In this document: piece by piece, positions 34,101 to 46,100 of the stretch
How the letters are laid out: each line of letters starts with the position of its first letter
Position numbering within the stretch: position 1 is the stretch's first letter
DNA from: Trebouxia sp. TZW2008
Lineage: Eukaryota > Chlorophyta > Trebouxiophyceae > Trebouxiales > Trebouxiaceae
Direction: 5' to 3'
DNA: 64,000 bases
Assembly: GCA_002118135.1 (NCBI GenBank)
Contig: BDIU01000123.1
Location: 124,001-188,000, forward strand
Notes under the pieces: generated by a model
Database searches by the model: none
What the model saw: only the letters and a program-made list of their open reading frames with translations
Told to the model about the DNA's origin: nothing
Position numbers and translations under genes: made by a program

Positions 34101-37100
34101 GCATGGATCCTGCACAGCGTGGCTTCAAACAGAGTATCAACAAATGCAGACACTATGCATGCATCTGACTTCTTGCATGAATGCTGGGGTACAGGAGTGC
34201 TGCTGCTGCTGATGGCGCTGCTACAGCCTTCGTTTCGCAATGTTGTGCTATCCCAGCTGCAACATGTCGTGTCATGTATGTCTAGGCATGCCTGCATCAG
34301 AATTCGGGCAGCTGTCAAACGCACTGCAAGTTGCGTCATGTGTAAAACAGTCGCTATTGCGTTTACATGAGTGACATCCTTTTCTTCCCCAAAGCCTTTG
34401 TCCCTGATCTGCCTGATGCAAATGCTGCAGCCCTACCTACACTGGACATAGCAGAAGGCGCTTTGGATAAGCTGTTTGGTATCTACAAGCAGCTACTGCC
34501 ACGTATGGGGGGCTATTTGACACATGCCGGGCAGTTGCACAGGGGCCGCCTGGAAATGGTCCTGCAGCAGCTTGCCAATCTTGAGCTTGAAACCCTGGAG
34601 CAGCGTGCACAGGTCAGTGGATGTGCTTGTCACAACTCGTATCATCAGTAGTTGCATCAGTGTTGACAAGAGCAGGAAGGCTAGTGAATACACAACAGTG
34701 ACTATGCTACCGCAGCGGTGACAATCACCACAACAGTCACTACAGGAGTAGTGGCATGAATGCTAGATATACGTGACTCAAGTTTTGTCGTGGCCAGCTT
34801 ACACAAGTTCTGGGCTCCTAACAGCACCGCCTGGATGCTGAAACGAAGTCAAAGTTTCTGCCAGGACATTGTGATTTCAAATGTGCCAAAAACCTGTCAG
34901 CTCAAATCTGCCTGGTTCAAGTTGTGCAACCAATCAAGCACTTTGGTACTGGCACACTGCTGGATGTGCTTTCTCCGGCATAGCAAGGTGATCGTGTATT
35001 GTCATATCAACAGTATACGTCAACATGCATTTTCATGTGTAGGATGCAGAGTACATGGAGCAGAAGAAGAACGAAAGGGCTGGCCGAGGAGCTGATGCCT
35101 GGCAGCCTCGAGCTCAGCAGCAGGAGTTAGATGAAGCAGACCGCTTTCAAGTAGAGATTTTTGCCAAAAAGAGGTTTTGCATGGCATCAAGCTGTGTTTG
35201 TCCTTCAGTACTCATGCTGTTTCAGCACTCATCGCCTTGCGAGACAAGGCGCTTTCAGGTTCACCATTTTCACCCAACAAATGTGCTGCATTGCCCCAGA
35301 ATGTTTTTGTTCTGCAATCTCAGCAGCAAGAGTGGGATGAAGCAGGCAAACTCCAGGTTCAACATCTTTCCAAAGCGTATTTGCATTGCCTCAACCTGCT
35401 TCTGTCCTTCAGTCCTTTTCTGCCTGCAGCAGTCATTGTATGTGCGCTTCCTTCGCCATGCAGCTTTGTCTTCATGTGCTGCTGTATCCATCTCGCCATT
35501 GACAATGTCACCAATCATGCTGCGTACAACAGACACTCTTTGTGCAATCGGCAAGAGCCCTCGCTTTATGTGTTGCTCTGTTAGGAGCTTCCGCAAGATG
35601 CCAAATGAGCTATATGCAGCAACAGCAATGCAGAAGTAGCTGCAATGTCTTATCAGCAGATAAGCTTCAAACTTGCTCTATTGCATTGCACACAGGAGTG
35701 TTCAGCCCATGATAGACTTTTTGAATTTGCAGGTTGAGTTGGATGCAATGACAGGAACAGACAAGCTGGAAGCGGTGGCTCAGAGTGAGGGTGAAGGGCA
35801 GGGCGCTTCTGAAGGCCCCACCATGATGGGCAGGCGGGCCAGAGAGCTGATGCTGTCAGGGCAAGGAGATGCAGCCCTACAAGCTTTCAAGGTGGCTGTT
35901 TTGAATTACTTTGATTTCGATTTGCCAACATAATTATTCTGCAAATTAGAAACCGGAGTTTTGCATAATACCATTCTGTTGCAGAAGTCCTTTGTGTGAG
36001 CAACTTGGCTGGTCAGGGCAGGGAATGCAGCCCTGCAGGCCTTCAAGATGGGTCATGTTTTCGCTGCCAACTATGATGGTTTTGAGATCGAGTGGCTTTA
36101 CTCTGGATGTCTCAATCTGTTGCAGAGGTCCCTTGTCGTGTGAAAGTTTGTTCCCTATGAGAGCAAGGGCAAGGCGCCTTCAAACAGCAATTTGTTACAA
36201 TCCTGTGTTGAGTGGCCTGTGCCAGTTCCAGTAGTCAAACAGGTCCCTCTCTGATTCCAGAAAATGGCAAAGCCCACTCAAAGACATGGCTGTTCAAGGG
36301 TAACTGATTGTGTCCACCCATACCTGCCTTGTCTTTTTATCTTGCCTTGTGGCTTGCCCAGGCTGCAGGCTGTTGTGCTTGGGGCATGCCAAAAGCAGTT
36401 GCTTGGAATGTGATCAGGCACTGGGCAAAATGAAAATCAGCTTTGACTGTGACACTACCTTGACCTGTGTCACAGATTGTCATCAGATGCAGACCCCATG
36501 TCTAGTCATGAAGACAAGGACACAACGCTTCCAAAAAGGCACCGTGTTGAGCGCCCCACAGCTCTCTGGAACATGAATAGCAAAGCCAGCCATAGGCGGC
36601 TGTGCATTGCTTGAGGGGTTGTGGGACATGCATCACGGAACTGTTGCAAGGCTATTGACCGTGCCCACTCATGACTTGCCTGCTTTTTCGTCTTGTTGTG
36701 TGGCTTTCTGTGCTTTTTGCATGGCAACGATGGTTGCCTGAAAATATGATGAGCAGCCAGAGCCTACATCAGCGTTGACTGTGACACTACCTTGACTTAA
36801 ACCACAACACTTACAGACAGCTTCTTGTAATAGTTCGTGTTGAGAGCTCAGTGTTTCTTTGAAGTCTGCACAGCAAGGCCAGACATAGGCAGCTGCTCAG
36901 TTTCAAAGGGTCAGCTGGACACTCATTACAAGACTGTCACAAGGCTGTTACCTCCAGAGTCGGCCTTATGCTTATGCCTTGCATCTTCCGCATGCAGCAG
37001 GCTATTGTTTTGTGTGCATACTAGAAGCGTTTGCTTGAACACGTGCTAAGGCGCTGGGCGGAGTCCAAACCAGCCCCAGATATGACAACACCTCAACCTG

Positions 37101-40100
37101 TGTTAACACTTCAATCTATGTCACAGAATTGGCATTAAATGCAAAACCTTGTCTAGTCATCAAGACAAAGACATGGCGATTCCAATGGGCTCTTTGTAAC
37201 ACTTCTGTGTTCAGTGTCCCACATTCCTTAGGAACCTGAACAGCAAGGCCAGATGTGGGCGGCTGTTCAGTTTCTGGGGGGCTATTGGACGCTCTCTACA
37301 AACCTTTCACAAGGTCATTGACTGCGTCTATTCATACGCAACCTGCATTTTGATGCCTGACTCACGACTTGGTTGGGCTAGAACTTGTGTGATGTGGCTT
37401 CAAGTTGGCTCGTGTGTTGCCCAGGCCAAGTACTGTTCAGAAAAGCTGGGCATACGCATGCTGCAGCAAGTCTGGGTTTATATTGTACACTGTGCTTAGA
37501 CAAGCATTCATGTGATGGCAATGCAGTTTTTGTGCTGTGTAGGCCAAGTACTACTCAGAGGCGCCAGGCATACACACGCATGATGCAGCAGGCCTGGGTT
37601 CATGATATACAATTTGCTGAGACAAGCACTTATGTTAAGACAATGCAGCTTACCACTGGCTTGTGTGTCTTGTAGGCCAAGTATTATTCAGAGAAGCTGG
37701 GAATACACAAGCATGATGCAACAGGTCGGCGGCAAGTTGCAGCAGCCTTCATTGAAGGACTCCATTGGGTGCTGGAGTACTACTACAGGTACTGTCCTGT
37801 GCGCTGTCCTTTGTACAATGCTTGCATGTGTATTGCGCGCAACAATACAGGTAGCTATGTCTGCTGCCTGGCACATCACATGGGCTGTTTTGTATTGCGC
37901 CCCTGTCGAGATGATGGTCTAGTGCACTCGTCACAGCCTATGCTTGTTGGGATGTCTCCTGCTGCATATGATGGGACCTTCTTATCATTCCAGTGAGTGT
38001 CAAACTGCTTGTATCACCTATTTGCATGAAAACCTCCTTCATTGGCTACAGCCTGCTGTCTGACTGGGATTGTTTCTTCTTCAGGGGTGTTGCGTCCTGG
38101 ACCTGGTTCTTTCCCCATCACTATGCCCCAATGATCTCAGACATGGTCGACATCCAGGAGTTCCAGGTTGGATTTGAGCTGGGGCATCCCTTCCTTCCCT
38201 TCCAACAGCTGTTGGGGGTCCTGCCCAGTGCCTCCTTTAAGCTGCTGCCAGAGCCTTATCAGGTATAAGTCCTACAAGGCGTTTGGATTGCCTTCCAGCT
38301 GCTTTTGCTGGTGTGCAAAATGTCAGGCGAGAGAGTGAGGCCTTTTCGTTGCATCTCGCTGTAACGGTTAGTGTCTTCTGTCCTGCATTTACTGACCAAT
38401 GCATTGTCATGATGATGCCTTTTGCTATCTTTCGAAGCTGTCCTGCTGTTAAATGTCTGTTTCATCTGCCTTGCAATGCAGCACAATTTCAGTCTGCCTT
38501 ATGCACTAGATTGCCTTTGACTGCAGATGTGTTGACTTAATTCGTGCATTGCCTTTGAGTCCCTTGTGATTACTGTGGTGAAACAAGCCTGTTGACCTCT
38601 GCCCGTGAGGCTGTTTGCGCGCAGCACAACCACAGCGCGCAAACAGCCAGGCTTTCCCGCAGTTGATGCCACGTCTTGTTCTTGATATTGCTTTTCCTCC
38701 GCTGTGCTTGCAGTGGCTGATGACTGATGCCAATTTGCCCATCCATGACTTCTATCCCACAGACTTCAGGGTGAATACGGAAGGCAAGCGCTGTTTCTGA
38801 CCCTGAAACTTGAGTGAATGAGCAGGCAAGCAAGCACTGACTCTGTTGTGCCTGCAGTGGCTGATGGCTGATGCCAAGTCTTCCATACACGACTTTTACC
38901 CCACAGACTTCAGGGTGGATATGGAAGGCAAGCGCTGTTTCTTGACCCTGAGACTTGAGTGAATGAGCAAGCAAGCACTGACTCTGTTGTGCCTGCAGTG
39001 GCTGATGACTGATGCCAATTCTCCCATACATGACTTCTATCCTACAGACTTCAGGGTGGATATGGAAGGCAAGCGCAACGACTGGGAGGGTGTCGTCCTG
39101 ATCCCATTCATAGATGAGGCTCGCCTTCTATCTGCCTCCAATACAGTGGGCCAAGCCAGACTCTCAAGGGTACGCCCCCATTGTGACCTGAACCTACCTT
39201 TGTTGCCTGTGTTCAATGCAGCTGACTGTGGCTTGACTGTACTTTTGTTGGATATGGAGGGCAAGCGCAACGACTGGGAGGGTGTCGTCCTGATCCCATT
39301 CATAGATGAGGATTGCCTTCTATCTGCGTCCAATACAGTGGGCCAAGCCAGAATCTCAAGGGTACGCCCCCATTGTGGTCTGAACCTACCATTGTTGCCT
39401 GTGTTTGATGCTGCTGACTGTGTTTTGACTGTACTTTTGTTGCCTGTGCTTGATGGTGATAATCGTTGTCCTGATCCCATTCATTGATGAGGCTCGCCTT
39501 CTATCTGCCTCCAATACGGTGGACCAAGCCTGACTATCAAGGGTAAGCCCTCACTGTGGACTCATGTTTTGCCTTTGTATGTTGGTGAAAGGTGTCAGCC
39601 TGATTCCATGCATCGGTCATCGCATTTATTTATGAGGCTTGCTTTCTCTCTGCCTGCAATACAGTGGGCCAAGCCAGACTCTTAAGGGTAAGCCCTTTTT
39701 ATGATTTCAAGATACAAGGTAGAAGTACCTTTGGTGCCTGTGCTTGATGGTGACAGGCGTCGTCCTGATACCATTCATTGATGCGGCTTGCCTTCTATCT
39801 GCATCCGACACATTGGGCCAAGCCAGACTCTCAAGGGTATACTCTCACTGTGATTCATTCTGCCTATGTTGCATCTGGCTAACATTCTCTTTGCTGCCCA
39901 TGGCTAACCGTAATTTTTGCACGATGTGGCTGTATCCTGTTTTTGTTACCTGTGTGTGATGGTGATGAGCATTGTCCTGAGCGTTGTCCCATTCTAGATG
40001 AAGCTTGCCTTCTATCTGTATCCAGATGAGTGGGCCAAGCCAGATTGTCAAGGGGTGCTTCTGCATGAGCACCTTGCCATGCTCTTTGCCACCAGCGATT

Positions 40101-43100
40101 CATCTGGATGCTGTAGCTGTTTCTCTGTGAAATGCTGCTCAGATATTCATGTGTGGTTGCAGGAAGAAACAGCGCGCAACAGGCTAGGGGACCTGCTGAT
40201 CTTCAGTCACCATCCAGATCTACAGAGTAGTCATTCTGCATGAGAAACTGACCACATCGCTTTGCCACAATGAATCATGTTGGGTGGCACAGCTGACCCC
40301 TGTATAACCGTGCACAGACAGTCATGCATTGTTGCAGGAAGAGGCGGCACGCAATAGGCTAGGGGACCTGCTGATCTTCAGTCACCATCCAGAGTCCACA
40401 GAGGATTCGTTCTGCATGAGCACCTTGCCACACCACTTTGCCACAGTGACGCACTGCAACAGCAGATGTGTACATCAGCCGCCACCCCCACCCTTACCCC
40501 AGGGTCAGCCCGGCTTCACCCCCCAGGCAAGTCGCTTTCATTTTTGGTTCATGCCCATGTCATCTGTTTTGTGAATTGCGTGCAATTGTACAAGCGCTGA
40601 TGCTTGAGCTATAAAACCCCTGTCTGATTGTATGCAAACCATGTATGGTGCTTGAGCTGTGCAACTCTAACGAGCAATACAAGTCAGGATCACGTGACAA
40701 ATTGGTTGAGATGATCTGCTGCTGCCCACCTGCGTTCACGCAACTGCCTTGTGGCTTCGCTCACATATGATGCTTGCTTTAACGCAGGTGATCCCAGCGA
40801 CTTTGATGCTTGCTTTCAGGTGGTGCATGGAACACGACTGGGGCCAGGCAGCCCGCCTGGGTATCCCACTCTGAAATCCCTGTCACTCACAGCTCATCTG
40901 CAGCAGGCGGGAGTTGAGGTCTTTGGCCAAGGCAGCAGGAAGGAGAGCCTCATTCTCAAAGTTCAGGTCTGACTGAGCATGATTCCCCACATTCTCATCA
41001 TTGTCTTGTTGTCATCATCATGATCAGGTTGCTGACCTGGGTTACCTGCCCGTAATGTGGTGGCTGGTGTTGACCAGCTGCCAGTACATGCAGAAGTGAG
41101 GAAGCTCTTCAGGCAACAGTCTCCTTGAGGACGAGTTTCTTATGTTGTGAAAGGCCACCAAAAGTGTCTATGTTTTTTACTTTGAAGCCTTCTCTTCTGT
41201 TACTGGTTGATCAGCCCTGCCCAATTGCAATATTGTGCAGAGGCTACAGCATCTTTGTGAAAACATACCACCAGCCCTGCGTAGTTGTCACTACTTTGCA
41301 AAGACGAGGGCACATAATTTTTGTGCTGTGTTGCTGCAATGCCTTACTGGCAAGTCCTGACAGCTACCAAGCTCAAGTCAGTAAGCATTGGACCTGCTTC
41401 CAGCAATTTTACTCAAGCTGTGTGCACATCTGACATTGCTGCCGTTCAGCTTTGCCACGGTATCTTCATGCTGTAGTGCATGTGTAGCTGATGCTGCCTC
41501 TCAGCATGAACGCTGCACTGTCATTTCTGCATGCTTGATGGCAAAGCACACTGGCCCTGCTGATCTTGGCTGGCTGTAGCTCTGCTGCCTGTTGCTGGTG
41601 CGCAACCCTGCAAGAACAGCTGCCTTACATCTTGCAGGGCTCCAGACCATCAGCAGGCAGCAAGGCTGCACAGCTTCATGACTAGCAGGAGCAGACTCTT
41701 GACACAGTGCCACACAGAGTTGTGTTCCTTGCTGCACATGTCAAATGTTTGTGTCAGTAGCATTTTGTCTCTGCATCTCTTGATCGGCTGCAGCACTGCT
41801 GCGTGTTGCTGTTGCGCAGCCTTGCAAGAATAGCTGCCTTGGTTCTTGTTGAGGCCTATTGCCAACAAGAGACAGCAATGCTGCTGAATGGCATGACTAG
41901 CAGGAGCAGAGGTTTGACACAGTGTCACACAGAATGGATTTCCTTGTCGCACAGGTCAAATGTTTGTGTCAGTAGCGTCTTGTCTCTGCGCCTCCTGACT
42001 GGCTGGAGCACTGCTGCCTGTTGCTGTTGTGCAGTCTTGCAAGAACAGCTGCTTTGGTTTTTGTCATGGCTGCAAACCAGCGAGAGGCAGCAATGCTGCA
42101 GAGTGCCATGACTGGCAGGAGCAAATCTACGACACTATGCCACACAAGACTATATTCCGTGTTGCGCATGCCGACATCTTGTGTCGGTAGCATCTGTTGG
42201 CTGCTCCTCCTGACTGGCAGTAGCAATGCAGCTTGTTGCTGTTGCGCAGCCTTGCAAGAACAGCTGCCTTGGTTCTTGAAGGGTGCGTGGCATTGCAAGA
42301 GGCAGCAATGGTGCATTCAGTCATGACTAGCAGGAGCAGACTTTTGACACCATTGCCACACAGAATTGCAATCCTTGTTGCACATGCCCACATCTTGTGT
42401 TGGTAGCATCTGTTGGCTGGTCCTCTTTACTGGCTGTAGCGCTGCTGCCTGATGCTGGTGAGCAGCCCGTCAGGAAACAGCTGCTTTGTTTCTTGTTCAG
42501 GTGCTCTTCCATTAACAGGCATCGATGTTGCAGTCAGGAGCAGAGGTTTGTCACAGCAACACATAAGATTGTGTCCCTTGATGCGTATGCCAAAATTCTG
42601 TGTCAGTAGTAACTTGTCTCTGCCCCTTGTGACTGGCTGTAGCACTGCTGCCCGTCGCTGTTGCACAGCTCTTCAAGAACAGCTGCCTCAGTTCTTGTAT
42701 AGCCACTGTGACAGCAACAGGCAGCAATACTGCAGAATGTCATGATTAGCAGGAGCAGGGTCTCAACACATTGTCACACAGAAGCACGTCCTTGTTGCAC
42801 ATGACAAGTCTTGTGTCAGTAGCATGTTGTCTCTGCACCTGTTGACTGGCTGTGGCACTGCTGCCTGTTGCTGTTGCGCAGCCTTGCAAGAATAGCTGCC
42901 TTGGGTCTTGTTATGTCTGGAAACCAGCGAGAGGCAGCAATGCTGCAGAATGCCATGACTGGCAGGAGCAGACATTTTGACAGAATGCCACACTTAATCG
43001 TGTTGATTGTGTTGCACATGCCGACATCCTATGTCAGTAGCATCTTGTCTCTGCACCTATTGACTGGCTGTAGCGCTGCTGCGTGTTGCTGGTGAGCAGC

Positions 43101-46100
43101 CTGTCAAGAACAGCTGCCTTGCTTCTTGAAAAGCCTGTACAGCAGCAACACGCAGCAATATTGCAGTATGTCATGACTAGCAGAAGCAGAGTGCTGACAC
43201 AGTGCAACATAGAACTATGTTCCTTGTTGCACATGCCAACATCCTGTGCCAGTAGCGTCTTGTCTCTGTGACTCTTGACTGGCTGTAGCCCTGCTGCCTC
43301 TGCTGCTGATGTGTGGTCCTTCAACAACAACAACATCGTTGTCAAGGTTGATGGCCTTGATGTTAGCAGCAAGAAAGGCTCTGCAATGGTCAGAGGCATC
43401 AGGGTGACAGCCATTCATGACTCGCAGGAGCAGAGTGTTGACACAGCCCCACACACATTCGTGTCCTTTGTAGCACATGCCAAAATCCTGTGTCAACAGC
43501 AACTTGTCTCTGCACCTCTTGACTGACTGTAGCGATGCTGCCTAATGCTGGTGTGCAACTCTCCAACAACAACAACAACAACCCTGTTGTCAAGGTTGAA
43601 ACGCTTTGACATCAGCAACAAGAAAGGCCCTGCATTGGCCAGAGGCATCAGGGTTACAGCCAGTCATGGTTAGCAGGAGCAGAGTGTTGACATAGCGCCA
43701 CACACAATCGTGTCCATCGTAGCACATGCCAAAATCCTGTGTCAGTAGCAACTTGTCTCTGCATCTCTTGACTGACTGTAGCAATGCTGCCTATTGCTGA
43801 TGTGCGGCTCTTCAACAACAACAACTCCGCTGACCAGGTTAACAAGCTTTGACATCAGCAACAAGAAAGGCTCTGCATTGGCCAGAGGCATCAGAGTCAC
43901 AGCCACTCATGACGCATGAGCATAAGCAGAGTGTTGGCACAATGCTCTGAGGCGTTGTTGTGACACATGCCAGAATCTTGTCAGAGCCAGTGTCAGCTAG
44001 TCATGATCTGCAGCAGGGCTTGGGTGCAGACCAACCTGTTATTGGGTCCTACAATGCGCCCGTCAAGAGCCTATGATGGTACAGTTTGTTGCTGTCGATC
44101 TCAATGCAAGCAAATCGTATGATGCATTTGGAAATTGCGGAGCCTGACTCATGCTTGCTACCTTGCTGTTCGCTCCATTTGTCGCAAAAAGTGTAGGCCT
44201 GGCGATCCAGAGTTGCCTTTGAACAAAGCAGTTGATCAAAGTCAAGCCTGGTCGGTAGGCTTGCATTGTTTGTGGTGATCCAGGGAGCCAACAGACGCAT
44301 GATCAACAGCAGCGATTCTGGGTGTAAGTATGCTGCAAGGTTGACTGCCCTGGTTGTCCAATTTGCAACGTCATCAGACGTCAACACTTTGGCTTGTTTG
44401 GTCCAGCAACTTACCAGTGGGACACCAGCAATTGCCTTTTCTTGAGGCAAACTCTGATCAGCTGCCTTTGCCAGACACATTCACCTGTGACTTCAAGTCA
44501 GGGAGTCCAATGAGTCACATCTGGCTCGCTAGTCTGTACTGTAAATGCTATTGGCTGATCGGTTGCATTGGGCGGTCAGGGTTGAAATTTGCAACCCTTA
44601 TACATCCTTGCCTCTGCAAGCATGGCATCTGAAGGCTGCAATGCGCTGTTGCATGCAATACACTACACATTTCATCACTCTTGTCTTGCCGGGCTGCCTT
44701 ATTCTGGCTGAGACTTGGGCAATGCTAGCCAACGCTTATCGTCCTAAAGGTATCTGCTGCTGTCTGATGCAGGACAGAATGAGTGAGGCAATGGCACAAA
44801 GGCTGATCTCACTCCAGCATCAATCAAAGTCAAAGCTTCTGACCGTTTGCCTCTGCAAGGTCGTCATGTGAAGAGTGTGCTGTGCTGTGCTGAACAGTAT
44901 GCTGTGCTGTTTGATGCAGGGCAGGATGAGTGTGGCAATGGCAAGAGGGTTGATCTCAATTCAGCATCAATCGAAGTCATAGCTTCTGACCGTTTGCCTC
45001 TGCAAGGTCATGTGAAGAGTGTGCTGTGTTGTGCAATGCAGGACAGGATGAGTGAGGCAATGGCACAAGGGCTGATTTCAGCTGAGCAGGTGGCTAGCAG
45101 CATCCTGGGGGAGAGGTGCTGGGTGCGCTGGCCCTACTTGCAAGAGGCCCTGGTGCAAGCTGTCTCAGACAGAACCAGCAAGGTAATTTTGCATGCATCA
45201 TGTTTTGCTTCGCAAGTAGCAATCACCATTATTCGCAATCATCCAGTCACACATGCTTGATGTTGGCAATGATTTGGCAGTATCCTGGGGGAGCGCTGTT
45301 GGGTGCGCTGGCCTTGCTTGCAAGAGGCCCTTGTGCAAGCTGTCTCAGACAGAACCATCAAGGTATGCAACCACATAAGGTGTCGGACCATCTGCAATTT
45401 GCATTGTTCTGAAGATTGTGGCACTGCTGTGGAATGTGACACAATATCATGTGCTTGACATCAATGGCAAGCAATCATGATTCTGACATGCGGGAGTGCT
45501 GACTGGGCAGGCTGACAAGGCACATGGAACAGTTGCGCATGATGAGAAAGGAGCAACAGACTGGGCAGTGTCCTCCTCTCAGCTCACCAGGCAGTTCCTG
45601 GTCAAACATGTAAGCCTAGCACACTAAGCAGCTGCACTGTGCATACTCACAAGGCAAATCCTGCTGGAGCATGTAAGCCCAGCACACCAAGCATTTGCAT
45701 TGTGAATAATCAGAAAAACAGTTTGAGGTCAAGCATACAAGCCCAGCACAACAAGCACCTGCACTGTGTATCTTTACATGGCAGGTTCCGCTTAAGCATG
45801 CAGGCCCAGCCCACTTGACAGCTGCATTGTGCATACTGTGTGATTCTCTCAGCAGGCAATTTTTGGTCAAGCAATGCAGTCTAGCAATTCCTGCAGCTGC
45901 ATAGCCCCCTCTTTGCAGGTTGTGCTGTTGATTGTCTGTGACCTGTCCATTTCACTAAGCCTTCACTTGCTGGTGCACATGTCCAGTGGGGATTGTCTGT
46001 TGTACATTCACAAGCAGGGGAGGGTAGATTGCGGTTTGCAGGCTAGTACAATACAGCAAATTGTCTTGAATGCGCTCAAGTCTGCTGATACTAGAGTTCA

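Noticed and set aside
38963..39487. 174-codon frame running through exon 12 of XRN1 and its first echo
   Set aside because: The frame stays open because the echo keeps the coding sequence, but the GTACGC donor at 39170 and family length argue for splicing after 39169.
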